Assembly (NCBI GenBank): GCA_039654915.1 | Contig: CM077595.1 | Location: forward strand, 83,059,501 to 83,123,500 | From: Aquilaria yunnanensis | Lineage: Eukaryota > Streptophyta > Magnoliopsida > Malvales > Thymelaeaceae | DNA length: 64,000 nt | Reading direction: 5' to 3' | In this document: piece by piece, positions 44,860 through 57,527 of the stretch | Numbering within the stretch: the first letter of the stretch is position 1 | Layout of the letters: the number at the start of each line of letters is the position of its first letter | Translations under genes and position numbers: made by a program | Notes under the pieces: model-generated | Databases searched by the model: none | What the model was told of the DNA's origin: nothing | The model's input: the letters and a program-made list of their open reading frames with translations, nothing else

Positions 44860-45063
44860 TAAAGTTTCAGGTGCGGCATCACGTGGGAGGGCACACGTGG
44901 GAAGGCCCACGTGATGGCAACCGTGCGTGTCGCTTTGCCTCTCCGCAACCGGACACGCGACTTGCCAACAATCATTTGGCACTCCCACTTTCCCTCATTT
45001 TCTGCCTCCCCCAATTCGTCATTTCCCACGCGCCAACCGAGCTGCTGCTAAAATTTATAAATA
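44860..45063 (+). promoter_or_regulatory. G-box cluster with TATA box, promoter-like island 1
   Basis: Three CACGTG G-boxes start at 44880, 44894 and 44908, exactly 14 bp apart. A GC-rich stretch follows, then TTTATAAATA at 45054-45063. CACGTG/ACGTGG sites bind plant bZIP and bHLH factors in light and abscisic-acid responses. No clear coding sequence follows, so the gene may be lost or unrecognised. Confidence 0.5.
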
Positions 45064-45820
45064 ATGAGTTGCACCAATTTTGCTCCCTCTCTGCTTTTTT
45101 TTTTTTTGAGGACGTAGACAAAATTTTCCATTAAATTCTTTTACATATACAAGTAATCGATGGAATACTTAAGTAGGATTCTCTTGTATTCGCTAATTTA
45201 TTCTGTTTTAGTCATATGCCTACTAAAATATTGTGTTCTAATTTGTTTTAAATCTTATAAAAATATTTTATTTTAGTTTCTCACTTCATAAAATTTATTA
45301 ACTCAGAGTTACTAGTTGATATCAATTTTTAATTAGTAATTCAAATTGTCTAGTAGCTGTTTTTTTATTAAATTTAGACTGTATAATAATTTTTACGGTT
45401 AATGGTCAATTTAAATCATTAGTTTTTCCTATCTATAAATCAGACATATTTCATTCAAAAAGGAAAAACTATTAATTTAATTGTCTATTAACTATTCAAA
45501 AATTATCATATAGTTTAAAGTTACTAATTTAAGTTACTAGAAAGTAATACTAAATATGTTAAATTAGAATATAAAAAATTGTTACCAGACAATTACTATG
45601 AAGTTAATAGATTTCATATGTTTGATAGACTGCAGTGAAATAATTAAAAAATTTAGAGCCAAAATAGAATAGTCAATAGATTATGGACCAAAAGAGAAAT
45701 CTATAATTAAATATTAAGGGTTGATATGAAAATTTACCCGTATATAACTATATCAAGGAGCTTAAAAACTTCATTAACTTAAAAATATGACACTCATAAT
45801 GTTATTTCTTGCGATACCTA
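45064..45820. other. Non-coding stretch downstream of the G-box island
   Basis: AT-rich sequence with no convincing ORF. If the island is a promoter, its transcript would start here, but I see no exon. Confidence 0.5.
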
Positions 45821-45838
45821 TAAATGGTGTGTTGATAA

Positions 45839-46501
45839 GAAACCATAAGAAGAAAAATCCAAGCACACCTCTTCTCCTCCAACTCATTTCCTTTTGTTGT
45901 CTCCCCCATTATTTTTTGTCGTTCCGGTGGTTGGTTCACTTTTAATTTTTTTATTGTTTAACTGATCTTATTTGATGTTATTAAATTTTATAGTGAATGT
46001 AATCTTTTTTAAGTATTGGTATTCAAGAGTAGTTTAAGACTCTCACATAATAGAGCAATGATAGATTTAGGTCTCTTGAGTTTATCAGAATCTCAACTTT
46101 ATTAGGGTGTCCCGATGCTTGATAACAGATATGGAAGTGATTGCATAAAATAAAGTCAGTTTTTTTTTTTTAAGTTTTATAGATAATCTTTTTATTTTTA
46201 TGGATAGTCTTATTTAGGCCTCTAATATCTGGTTGATTCTAGTATTGCTTGGTTATTATTGGTTTGGTATAGGCTTTGTTTCACTAATTAGTGAGTTTCG
46301 TACTACAAATTTATTCTGTTTTACCTAGAAGGTTTGATTTGACTCGATTCTCTTCCCTCCATTAGATGTTGCAAAAACGAATAGTCTTTTTGTAGCCAGT
46401 TTTATGTTTTTGTTATCACTTAGAGTATCATGTTGTCGTTGGTTTGTAATATGGCATTTAGCTCACTTATAATTAGAATGAAACATTTTTTATAAAAAAA
46501 A
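45839..46501 (+). mobile_element. LINE-type retrocopy with 18-bp TSD and poly-A tail
   Basis: The direct repeat TAAATGGTGTGTTGATAA occurs at 45821-45838 and 46502-46519. The 663-bp insert ends in TTTTTTATAAAAAAAA, a short A-rich tail. This is the mark of target-primed reverse transcription. The insert has no ORF, so it is either a 5'-truncated LINE end or a processed copy of a host transcript; I cannot tell which. Confidence 0.85.
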
Positions 46502-46519
46502 TAAATGGTGTGTTGATAA

Positions 46520-47044
46520 CAATATATTGATCACCTTTCCCATACACTTCTTAGTATAATACTTATGGTAGATAATGTGTCACAAAATATTATCACAAAC
46601 TATTCTCCAACAATTAGTTCAAACTTTAAACAATTTCAATATTTACAAGTAGTGGTCCCTGAAATATAGTATGGGAATTGTCCGCTTATTTGATCCCAAA
46701 AAAGTAATCAAATTAGCATCAAAATGGTATTATGTGGTATTGAATGATGCTGGATTCATATCTCTAGTGCCCCTATAATTTAGGCTGACAGTGAAGAACA
46801 ACTCCTTAAATTATCAAAAACTCGTTACTAATAAATAATTGAAAAAAAAATACTACAATAACATACAGTTATCACAGTACGTTAAGATATCTTTTCTTCT
46901 AAATAGTGATGATGTCCGTTTGGCTCCAGGGATATGTTCCATGACAAGTGATGGACCTAAACGAGGTTCTTGAACGGGCTTGCCTTAAGTATATGCCCTC
47001 CAGCTCCCCATAACGTCAATATTTCTCTTTAACATCCTTAAATT

Positions 47045-47083
<39 letters not shown>

Positions 47084-48311
47084 ATTGTAGGGTTCCCTCT
47101 ACTATTTATTTATTATTTTTTTTTTTTGGCACAGTATTGGTTTCTAAATTTATGGTGAGATATATGTTGGCATACAGAGTTATATGCTAGCATGTTGGCA
47201 TATATATGCCAAATGACGAGTTGCTCATTCCGTTTGTTTCTTCACTTCGGTTTTTTTTTCAAAAAAAAAAATGAAGGATGTATGCCACATGTATTAGTGC
47301 ATTTTTTTTATTCACACCTTATTATGATATTTAAACTATCTTCTTACAAATACTTGTTAATCTGCATTTAAATTATCTTCTTACGAATAAACTACTGTAC
47401 TTTTTTTTTTTGTATGGAAGCTAAAATATTAAATATTTTTATTAGTTTAAATTTGGTGCCGCCGGCCTCGTTAGGCCAATTTTACCACCAAAATTGTCAA
47501 AATCAGAAATTCACATGTAATCATTTCCTGTTTCCGTAAATTGTTGTTGTAAAATCGGATCAGAATCATAGTGATAATTTTAGAATATAATTAACTCATT
47601 TTCCCAATTTTAATCATAAAATTGTAAGATTTTAAAACGTAAAATCGAGATTTTCATAATCTTATTTGAAACAGTGCAATATCTCGGACGAGACCCTTGC
47701 AGGGTTGGCTGGTGATGATAACGTACGGTGACTGGGCTGGTTAGAGCGGAGCCAACTGTAAACTAAGTGGTGGTAAATTTGCTAATATATGTCACTGATT
47801 ACCTTTATTGCCAAGAATTTAACAATATTTTCTATATCGATTATTACTATTACTATTTTCGCAAACATGATTAAACCAGTCCAGCTGGGGCAGCATCATG
47901 ATGGTTGGGCATGAATGTCCCTTTGTGGAGCAGGGCAGTGACCAAAACAGTGACATTAATAATTTGGCATCGCATACCAAAACTGGCCAAAATGTACATT
48001 TAGGCCCCAAAGTTACTTCAATCACTTGAGTTGGTTCACAACTCAGTACTTGTTAAATATTGATTCCCTAAACTTTGGAAAAACGGTGCAAAGTTAGTCC
48101 ATGGGCAATTGTTGATACCTATAACGGCGTTGAAAGTCCCAGCAAAATGTAGTAAAATAGAGCAAGGATCCCCAATTTGGCGAAGAGAAATAGAGAAACA
48201 AAAGCGCAAGCCCCCAATTTGACCTAAAGCTCGAATTTTTCTTCTAATGTTTGATAAGTTTAAGTTGAAATGAATTTTTTGGCTTGCTAGATAGATGCAA
48301 TAAATTGCTTG
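46520..48311. other. Non-coding region with microsatellite
   Basis: A (TC)n run lies at about 47050-47082. The part at 47690-47760 is GC-richer. Sequence around 47990-48110 (AGGCCCCAAAGTT) resembles the ends of MULE-type elements, but I found no matching inverted partner. No gene is seen. Confidence 0.5.
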
Positions 48312-48712
48312 AATAAGAGTAGTACACATCTAACCCCAAAATAAAATATGGAGTTTCAATCAAGAAATCCATAATTTAGAGAAAACAAAAACCTCAACAA
48401 TTTTTATTAATTAAAAGTTATCTCTACTGCACATATGCATAAGCTTTTATATAGGCAATTATTAAAGTTCTAAACCAACTAAAATAGTAAAATTAAAGTT
48501 AACTCTAGTTAGGAAATCTAATCTTAATTAATATTTTTACAATAAAAAATATCTAGGAAAATCCTACCTGATATCATAATTGATAAGCACTCTAACTAAC
48601 CTAATAAAACCCAAAAATAAATTTTAAATTAAAGAAATAAAATACCTCTAAAAATAATTACGAAAATTACAATAAAATAACAAAGTGTAAAATTTTCTGT
48701 CCGTGTCATTAT
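48312..48712 (-). repeat. 3' LTR of the Gag-only element
   Basis: Aligns with 50063-50502 over its length, sharing for example CTTTTATATAGGCAA and AAAATAATTACGAAAATTAC. Confidence 0.78.
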
Positions 48713-49179
48713 CCTCATCTTGAAAAACCTCGTTCTTGAGTTCATCAGTTGAAATTGAATTCTTCCATACCACGTGAGCAAATACTTAGAATGAAGCAAA
48801 CCTCTTCCCACTTTCATATGTGCCAAACAATGTGAATATTTTTTAACTCACAAACTTATCCAAACACAAATCAAGTTGCTTTTGCTTGAGAAAAAATCTT
48901 CAACACCAAAAAAGTTCATAAATAGAAATTTTGGCTTGGAAAGATCCTCATCAACCACTAATTCAATTGCCCCAATTGCTTCTTTTTCCTTGTCGGAAAA
49001 ATTAAATTTTGCTTTTGCATCATCCATGTCAATTTGCGATAATTGACATTATAACTCAAGGCCTCTTCGATTCTACATCCTTAATTGGTTCATATACTTC
49101 AATAGCAACTTTACATTCACCTAGATCATGCACTTCAATTACATCATTCACATGTTCTTTTATTGGCTTGTCGCACACA

Positions 49180-49900
49180 ACTTGTTCTTATTGCTCCATG
49201 TTGTTCTCATACTTTTCATCTTCTCCATTTGGCTTACAAATAATCTCTTCCTCCTCCTCCTTACATGGACCACAATATGTAAAATCATTGGAAATTATAT
49301 TACTCTTGTCACCATAGACTTCATAAATTTCCCTATTGTAATTCTCATGAGTATAACCTCCAACCTGGTGATGTCTTTTATATTTTTGGAACAAGATCTC
49401 CTCATGATCCAAAGGAAGAAAATATCCCTACATCAACCACTTCATCTGATTTCATGTTTCAATTGGATATTTCCTTTGATGATACCTTTTAACTTGTAAT
49501 CTCTCCCACCAAGCTAAAACTTATCCCTTTAATCTCTAAGTAATATACTGCACCTTTTACTTTTGAGGCACCATGTTATACTTGAAAAAATTTTCTACTT
49601 CGACAACTCATTCTAGAAAATCTTCTATATCTAAATCTCCATAAAAGAAAGGGATGTCTATCTTTAATAATTTTCTAGCCTGCCACCAACGTCTGGCATG
49701 TTGTTTACGCTCAACGAGATAGTCATCGTTGTCTAATTCAAAATCCTCCAGGTATTGCCTTGATTTAAAAGGATAGCCATCTACATCCAATGACTTGTTC
49801 TCAACATAAGTCTGACATATATGCTAATTCATAGGAAAGGATCTTCCAATAGGTCGATTGAGGGTTATGTCCTACAGAACTCACAACCTATCGTTACTCC
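49180..49900 (-). pseudogene. Gypsy-type Gag fragment of the Gag-only element
   Basis: The minus strand reads KLLKIDIPFFYGDLDIEDFLE near 49610-49680, the K-V-D-I-P-x-F-x-G-x-L-D-x-x-x-F-L block that opens plant Gypsy Gag. A frame-shifted AWWERLQ and then MKWLM and EEILFQKYKRHHQ (near 49370-49460) follow, matching the later Gag blocks. An acidic tail ends it. Stops and shifts break the frame. Confidence 0.78.
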
Positions 49901-50062
49901 AATTTTTGTTTGCGTGAAACCTTCGAGCATCAAATCGATCCGCAAAGAGTTTGTCAAAATGCCGATATCTGTGGTCCATCTGTTGTTCCTAGATCTTGAT
50001 GCACCCTTGGATCTTGTGGCATTACGGTCCCAATCCCTTGATCAACGTTAGCAAGTTGCATG

Positions 50063-50502
50063 AACAATGGCAGAACACGTCTAGCCCCAAGATCAGATAA
50101 GGAGTTTCAATTAGAAACCCAAAATTTAGAGAGAAAATCTTAACAATTCTATTAATTAAAGGTTTTACCTCTTTCACACATGCATGAGCCTTTATATAGG
50201 CAACTGTTAAAGTCCTAAACCAACTAGAATAGGAAAATTAAAAATTAACAATTAAAATACGAAACCAACTAGAATAGGAAAATTAAAATTAACTTTAGTT
50301 AAGAAATCTAATCCTAAATGATATTTTTTCCAATAAAAGATCTCTAGAAAAATCCTATTTGATACCATAATAGATAAGAACTCTAATTAACCTAATAAAA
50401 TCCAAAAATAATTCTTAAACTAAAAAAATAAAATACCCCTAAAAATAATTACGAAAATTACAATAAAATAAAAAAGTGTAAACTTTTTCATTCATGTTAT
50501 CA
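50063..50502 (-). repeat. 5' LTR of the Gag-only element
   Basis: Partner of 48312-48712. It has an internal direct repeat of AAACCAACTAGAATAGGAAA. Confidence 0.78.
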
Positions 50503-52122
50503 ATTAAGATGCAGAGGAAAGAGGCTGTAAATTGTTGGATTAGTTTGGTCAATTATTCTACAAGCATACAATGGAGCAATTACACTATTGGTGAGAAGGT
50601 GAAAAGAGGTGAATAAGTGACCACAACACTAAAGAGGCAATTACCAAATATGAATGAGGATAATGAATGTTACTGCCATCACAATGAAATTGCTAAGTTG
50701 TTGAGATAACTAGTGGATTAATTGTGAGATTTTCAGATTATTGAGCTTTTGGACAGCATGGTTGTGGGGCCTTTTCATGAATCTGGTCACCAAAATTTAA
50801 TGGCCTTTATTATGGTTGTTGTGGTGGATGTCTTTATAATCATTTTCTTTGATGCAAAATATCTATAGGTGTAGGCTCTAAATGACAAACAGAGATGTGG
50901 CAGGTATAGAACCTGACCTACTCCTCTATCTTGTCCGAGTTACACATTTTAGTACCTAATCTTACCCGCATAAGTAAAAATCTGATTGAAACCCTACCCG
51001 CATAAAAGACGGTACAGGTCAATTCTATATAACTGGGTTTTTGAAGCCATTATGTGCTATTGTTTCTCCTTCTCTTTTTGGTTTTACGTATCAACTTTGT
51101 GAAAATTTTGTTTGGTTCTTCAAAATGTATAAGTGCAAAGTACCAAAAGTTTATGGTTCTCCATTCATTCCCTTTAAATTTTAAACTGGAACTAAATTAT
51201 TAAACTTATAATGGGACTTCAAATGGTCTACCTGAATGCTACTCCTTAAAATCTTTACAGCTCATGGATTAGGAATAAGTTTTCAAGGAACAAGAAGTTA
51301 ATTTTAACACAAACAATAATCTTGTTTTAAGTTTGATCAAAAAAATCTTCCATATACTTGTTTTGCTAAATTATTATACATGCTAAAGTTTAATGCATGA
51401 AGCATTACTCTACTTGGATGGAGAAAATACGTTACCTGGTCTGGTAAGGAGCAAATTACAAGATTTTAATAGCAAATTACTAGCTACTAAATAGTATTAA
51501 TGCTGTAAGGATGCCATGTTAAGGATTAGAAGTAGGTTGGTGTGGGTTAATAAGGTTTTAAAATTAAAACCCGAACTAGCCTACATGTATGACCAGGTTC
51601 CACCTTTCACTACCTGACCTGACCTTAACATGCATTTTCATCAATTTGGTTTAGTTTAGAGCAGTTGATTTTACGAGTTGCTTGGGTTGGATGAACAACC
51701 CTAATGGTAGGCGAGCAATGGCACATTGCAGCTTATGATGATAGATTTGAGCATTCACATCAATTTGGGGCAGGTCTCATTTTATTAGCAATGAAATAGA
51801 AAGCCATGCCAATATAGAAGAATGGTCTATCAAACACTTCTTTATAGGAATCTAGTCAAGTCTTCATTTGTTACCATTTGATCTCTTTATAGGTATCATT
51901 GCCTATTAAGATTGCTCAAACTTCAACTTCAATCGTTTTAAAATTGAATAGATTGGCTGAAAGATCATATAGCACCTTGCAACTTTGTAAGCATCTAAAG
52001 GCAATCTTGCTATAAACAAGATCAAGGATCACAAACCATTTTTACCATAATCAATTGATGATAAAGTAGCAATAAAGAAGAGATGACAAATGCAAGTGAA
52101 AAGTTATGACAACTATGCTTTA
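50503..52122. other. Non-coding region, no gene recognised
   Basis: Moderately AT-rich DNA. Short motifs such as CCCGCATAA (50960-51010) and related sequence near 51560-51620 may be remains of an old DNA transposon. No ORF of note. Confidence 0.5.
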
Positions 52123-54300
52123 CACTACTAAAATTTGGCAGATTTCCAGCAGGTACTTTTCCAACACATTAGACCGTTGATGATAGTTACCAACGGTCAA
52201 ACCATTGGTAACTTTCCAATGGCTTAAACCGTTTGTACATACCAACGCCAATAATCGTTAGTACAGTTTACACTATTAGAAAGTGAAAAGAATTGACCAT
52301 TTTGAAACAACATGGCAATTGTGGGGCTGAAGTAAGATTTTTTTTTCATTTTTCTATTACAAAAACCCAACTCAAACGTTTCTTCCTCTCATTCTCTTAT
52401 CTCTTCCTTCCTCTACTTTTTTTACTCTCTCTCTAGATGTATCATATCTTCTTTTCTTCTTCTTCTTCCTCCGCTTATCTCTTCCTTTTCTCCTTCTTCT
52501 TCTCCTTTCCCTCCCCCCCCTCTCTCTCTCTCTTTCTCTCACACACACACAAACACCAGATTTTAGGTTGGAGCAGCACAACTATTGCCCGTACGAGTTT
52601 TCTGACAATGCTGGCGGCAGGTAGATATTTGTTTTCCAGATTTTGCTTTCGTTTACATGCTTAGATTCCTTGTTTACACCTTTTTAATTTTCTCTAAAGC
52701 CACTTCTTCAAAAAATTAACCATTTTCTGTATATGTGGCTTCAAAGTTTTGGGTCAAAGTTTTTTTCCAAAATTTGTTTTTTCATATTTTTTATCGGCTT
52801 ACATATTTCAAATCTTTATTTCCTCTTCTTTAATATTCTTGGATGCCATTTTTTCAAAAACTTAATTGATTTTCATATATCAAGCTTCAAAGTTTTAAAG
52901 CCCAATTTTCTTTTATTTTTGAGTTTTGGGTTGTTTTTTCCATAGGTTTCCTTTGGGGTTTATTGTTTGTGGATTGGTAGTGAGCCAAACGGACCCAGCG
53001 ATAGTGACTGCTTAGCCGATGAGCGGTGCATGCAAGCCACACACCACCATTGCCTTCAATAAGAAAGGTGATACAGTGATAGAAGCCTTGGAGGTGCGGC
53101 GGTGGTTGGAGCATTGTGTTGGCGACAGTGGTTAGATTCTCTAAGGCACAGCGGTCAGATCCTCGAGTTTTTGGTGGTTTTGAATGTGTTTCATATATGT
53201 GTATGAGTAACTCTTTGGTTTTCTTTTTTGATGATTTAATTTTTGCAAGTGTTTCTATGTGTGTATAAGTGATTTCTAGGTTTTCTGATTGTTGTTTCTA
53301 TTTCTTTGTTTGTGGATCTGTTTTGTCGTATAAACTCAAGTGCATGAATTAAGCTTTTTAATTTTAATTTCATTTCTTGCTTTTGGTGCTGTGTGTTTTA
53401 TGCATGTTATTGCTTGGAGCATTTGTTTCAGCTGGGAAAAAAAAAAGAAAGAAAGATATGAGAAGGTTAGTAAATTAAATAACGGCAAGGTTTAAAAGAA
53501 AAAGAAAATAATTAAATGTATCTATGTCAAATAAATGTATGAGTGTTACGTTTTGTATTTAAGTCTTCAGAAACATTTATGGTTTGGCTGCTTCTCCATC
53601 TATAGCGATGAATTGTTGAACTTAATTAATTGTTTAGACACTTGAATTCAGTTGTGCATTCGATGGAGCGCCTTATCTTGGTTATATATATATGTGATAC
53701 AAAAACAATGTATTTTTGTGTTGTTTTCTTAGTTATTTGTGTAATTTAAAGTTGTTTTAAATTGTTCCTTAATTATTGTAATATTTGCTAAGAAATTATT
53801 TTAATTTGCTGTCATCATTTTAACATTTTAATCTTTTTCCATAAATATTTTTTTTTCAAAAAGAAAAAGGTTGTTTCCAACATTTTCACATTGGAAATTG
53901 CTTTATTTTGTTAATACCTATGACTTTACCAACTGTCTTGGCTATTAGAAAATTACTAACAATAAAACCCAATAGTAAATTAATGGTCGCACGCATTAGT
54001 AAATTACCAACAGTTAAACGCGTGTTGGTTGCTATTAATGGCCTAACGTGTTGGTAAAAGTTCGACCATTGATGTAAAGTATTTAAATGTTGACTGTTGG
54101 TATTTACCAACGGTTTCTTTATCAATAGGCTAACACTGGAAATTACTAAAAGTTTGATATTTCGCCACTAGTAAAAAAAAATTCTAATAAATGGAATACC
54201 AACTGCCGATTACCAACAGTCTCACGTTGGTAATTTCAAAAATTAAGAATATTAGACCATTTGATAATGGCTGTTAAAAAATAGATGAAGTTTAGTAGTG
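52123..54300. mobile_element. Non-autonomous CACTA element 2
   Basis: Left end CACTACTAAAATTT and right end TTTAGTAGTG form the CACTA inverted repeat. Flanking triplets are TTA and TTG, a 3-bp TSD with one change. Subterminal regions hold many short repeats such as TTACCAACGG and ACCATTGG in both orientations (52140-52280 and 53900-54260). The interior starts with a TC-rich tract (52380-52540) and a GC-richer part (52970-53160), like a captured leader and exon, but I recognise no protein. No transposase. Confidence 0.87.
52500..52555. repeat. TC-rich and CA microsatellite in CACTA element 2
   Basis: A run of C and TC units followed by ACACACACAC. The minus-strand ORF across it is low-complexity only. 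Confidence 0.85.
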
Positions 54301-54886
54301 TTGACCTTTATATCACCCAACCTATGCAATCTCAGCATATCATATATCTGCAGTTACCTATGGATTAACTCATATAGCTTTAGAAAGATTAGGTGTCAAT
54401 ATTTACTCAATATTGAGTTGTGGATCAACGAGTGTGAGTTAGGTAAGTTTTGGGGCTAAAGATATATTATGGCCATGGAAAATTAAAAGGAAATTTAAGG
54501 CCCAGACAAGATAATATAAAATCCGCCATTTTTTATATTTGCTCTCCGTGTGTGTTCCCATCATTATCTTCATCATTGCAATTTTGTTAGTCATTGGAAA
54601 TATGCAAATATCTATGTGTCATAAGAAAAAGCTCGCAGCATATAATCATATCGATACTTCTCATTATGTTGTCGGCTTGGTCTAATCAATTAGTCCCCAT
54701 TTAACCCTATGGCTTTGGTGATTCGTACGATTTAGCCCTTGTTTTTTAATTCAGTCTGATCTTTTCCTTAAACTTGGCATTTAGTGTATTCTGATTTCTG
54801 ACCCTCGAACTTTAAAACTCTGCTGGTGGACACGGAAATTAACCATTGCACAAAATTTTACCGGTTTAATGGATATGGTTAATTGC

Positions 54887-55188
54887 CACCAGTTGCCTAT
54901 AAACTATATCTCATATTGCTTAATCATCCTAAAACTATCAAATATTGTATTAATCGTCTTCAAATTATTTAATTGTTTTTATTTTATCATGCCGTCCATT
55001 AAACCATTAAAGATGGATGGAGAAATAGTGCAACTTCAGTAGTCATGTCATTTTTCCATCAATTTTTAATGGTTTAGTTGACAACACGATAATTGAGCAA
55101 CATTAGATATAGTTTATGGATCGTTAAATAATATTTAATGGTTTTAGGACAACTAAGCAACATTAGTATAATTTAGGAACAACTGGTG
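54887..55188. mobile_element. Foldback element, about 300 bp
   Basis: Left arm starts CACCAGTTG and right arm ends CAACTGGTG; the arms are inverted copies for about 140 bp with mismatches, sharing TTGCTTA and TCCTAAAAC blocks. There is almost no spacer. This is a typical small MITE. I could not fix the TSD. Confidence 0.78.
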
Positions 55189-56844
55189 TTATTTACCCAA
55201 TAAATATATATGAAATGACTCACTTTTTCCTTTTTTCCTTTTGCCCTTTTGCCCCTACCTTGGCTCTCATATTCCCATTTCTTCCATTATACTAAATACT
55301 AAAACCTGTTTTGGGTTATTCTTCAAATGAACAGTAAATTATAGTGTCTTTTTGCTTTTACCTCTTGGTTTTGGGTTAGGCTGCAGCCTGCTCTTTCAAT
55401 TGTTTTCTTTTTTTACTCTATTGCTTTTTTTAGAAATTTGGTTAGATTTTTTAAATACAATAGCTTTTTTAGGATATGTCTTGTTATTCTCTCACTTTTT
55501 TTTTGTTTTTTGTTTTTGTCTTTTTTGTGAAACACGTTTCCAGCTCCTATTTTGTTTCCATTTCCAGTCCCTGTTTTGTTTCCGTTTCCCGTACTAAACC
55601 TTGAGTTTGATTAACTTAACGTTTTATACCCTAAACTTAGTAACTACTTAATTATAGTATTTTTGTTTGATCTCTTGGTTTTTTTTATGGTGTGTTGTTT
55701 TCTAAACTAAAACATTGATCAACATGATTTATTTATTTTTTCAGAGAAATAGAGGTTTTTTTTCTTAATTTTTTCTAAGTTAATTGTTAAACTCTTAATG
55801 CATAAGGTTGTTATATTTTCTTTTTGAGTCCCCAAACTTTTTTTATTGTTTTTCTTCATTATTATTTTACTTAATATTATGACATTATGTGACCCCCATA
55901 ACACGCAGCCTTTTGAACCCCATGCTATCTATTTCCCTATTCATTTTTGCTTCTGAAAATCTAACATTTTTTCTGTAGTTCTGTTTTCATTTTCTCAACC
56001 ACAATTTCTTGCATATGGTCATTTTAACCCACCTCAAAACTCTCTAGCCTCTACCAATAAACTGCAATTGCATCCCTGATTCTATGCGTAGCTTCCAAGT
56101 CCTCCACAGAATTGGCAGCTTCATCGGGGCATCGATGGCCATCATATTAGTTTTCAACCTTTTTAGTAGTCAATCTAGACGTCAAGCAACACAAACAAGT
56201 ATTTGGGTAAAAACGACAGAACCAGGGAGTTATTTAGCAGGCATCTGAGTTAGATCAGTTGCAGCCCACGAACTGACCCAACCTTAATGCTTAACCCAGC
56301 TAATTTCATAGTCTTTAACTTAAAATAAATTGACTAGTCATTATTAATCTTTCAATTAGTCTGCTATGATACTTTTCTACTACTTTTTCTGTGCCACTAA
56401 GGCCATTATTGAAATTATTAGTCTAGAAAAATATGATGTTAAACTTAAAATGTTTCTGGGTTTAATGGGGGGACAACATTATGAGTCAAAGTAATGGGGC
56501 CGGCAAAATCACATGAATTATCAAATTCAGTTTGAACGTTAAGCGTGCACTTGGGCAGGTGATCATAACATACAAACTTCTTTAATTTTAGTTTCTCTTC
56601 ATCTCACATGCCCATTTGATTTGATTCTTCTAATTGTGCATGATTATGTGCACCAAATTATGGGAAGATATGGAAAAAGTCATAAGCCATCCATGCACAA
56701 GCAAATTGATACGTCCACACCATTTAAAGCCGGCATCATAATTGGGGGAATTAATTAAGCTGGATGACTAATTATAATTTTCATGGGGAGTAGTAATAAA
56801 ATAGATAAACATAAAACATGAAGATGAGAAAGCAAAAGTTTTGG
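55189..56844. other. Non-coding region, T-rich, no gene recognised
   Basis: Contains T-rich hydrophobic chance frames (55352-55597). I see no exon, RNA gene or repeat boundary. Confidence 0.5.
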
Positions 56845-57040
56845 TGGAAGATTCACGTGCGGTGCGGGCGCATGTGGTTGGGGCAGTACGTGTCGCTGGC
56901 AGATGGGATGGGACACGTGGTCCCACCCTCGTGGGTAAACCCTCGCGGCTGTCCTCGTTGGCATGGAAACCCCACAATCATTGGATGCCCTCCCGTCTGT
57001 CCTAATTGTATTAGATTTTCTGACGCAGTTTATATAGCCA
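56845..57040 (+). promoter_or_regulatory. G-box-rich promoter-like island 2, related to island 1
   Basis: CACGTG occurs at 56854-56859 and 56914-56919, with ACGTGTCGCT at about 56888-56897. TTTATATAGCC at 57029-57038 could be the TATA box. It shares with 44860-45063 the order G-box, CGTGTCGCT, then ACAATCATT and CCTCCC, so the two are probably duplicates. A MITE sits 23 bp after the TATA box. Confidence 0.5.
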
Positions 57041-57060
57041 GCTAGTAGTAGTAATAACTA

Positions 57061-57518
57061 GGGAAACTTACAATCAGCTTTTAAGTATTCCCTAACTCAC
57101 ATTTTACTCTCTTTACTTTTAAAAATTTACACCTTATTTTTATATGTTTTACATGATTTAATAACAATTTTTAAAATAATATTTAAATTATGCAATAGTT
57201 ATATTTCAGTAATTTTAATTTTTTTTAATATTTTTTATAATTAATAGATATTTTAAATTATCAATTTTTTCTTTCTGTAAATATACTTTTTTCTCTTGTA
57301 AATGCATATAAATATTTTTTAAAGGTTAGTTAACTGTGAAAAAAAATATCAAAAATCTTGAAATTATTGAAATATGATTATTAGACAGCTCAAATTAAGA
57401 TTTCAGAAGTTATTGTTAATAATTGTAATGAAAATAAGGAATCAAGTGTAGGTTTTTCAAAATAAAGCAGAGAAAGTATAGGTTAGACCAAACCACAATT
57501 AGGTTTTGTAATTTTCCT
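57061..57518. mobile_element. MITE with long inverted repeats, copy 2
   Basis: Same family as 34330-34791: ends GGGAAACTTACAA and TTGTAATTTTCCT, arms of about 180 bp. The 9-bp TSD is TAATAACTA (57052-57060) and TAATCACTA (57519-57527), one mismatch. TSD length and long arms point to a MULE origin. Confidence 0.82.
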
Positions 57519-57527
57519 TAATCACTA

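Larger units (their letters stand above)
48312..50502 (-). mobile_element. Gag-only LTR retrotransposon (TR-GAG type)
   Basis: Two related repeats (about 48312-48712 and 50063-50502) enclose about 1.35 kb that holds only a Ty3/Gypsy-type gag on the minus strand. No protease, RT or integrase is present. The repeats differ by many changes and the right one has a short extra duplication near 50240-50280, so the element is old. Edges are good to about 10 bp and I could not confirm a TSD. Confidence 0.75.

Noticed and set aside
52372..52664. Charged minus-strand and hydrophobic plus-strand ORFs
   Set aside because: Both come from TC/GA-rich simple sequence.
55352..55597. 81-aa phenylalanine- and leucine-rich ORF
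   Set aside because: T-rich DNA gives such frames by chance, and no homologue comes to mind.
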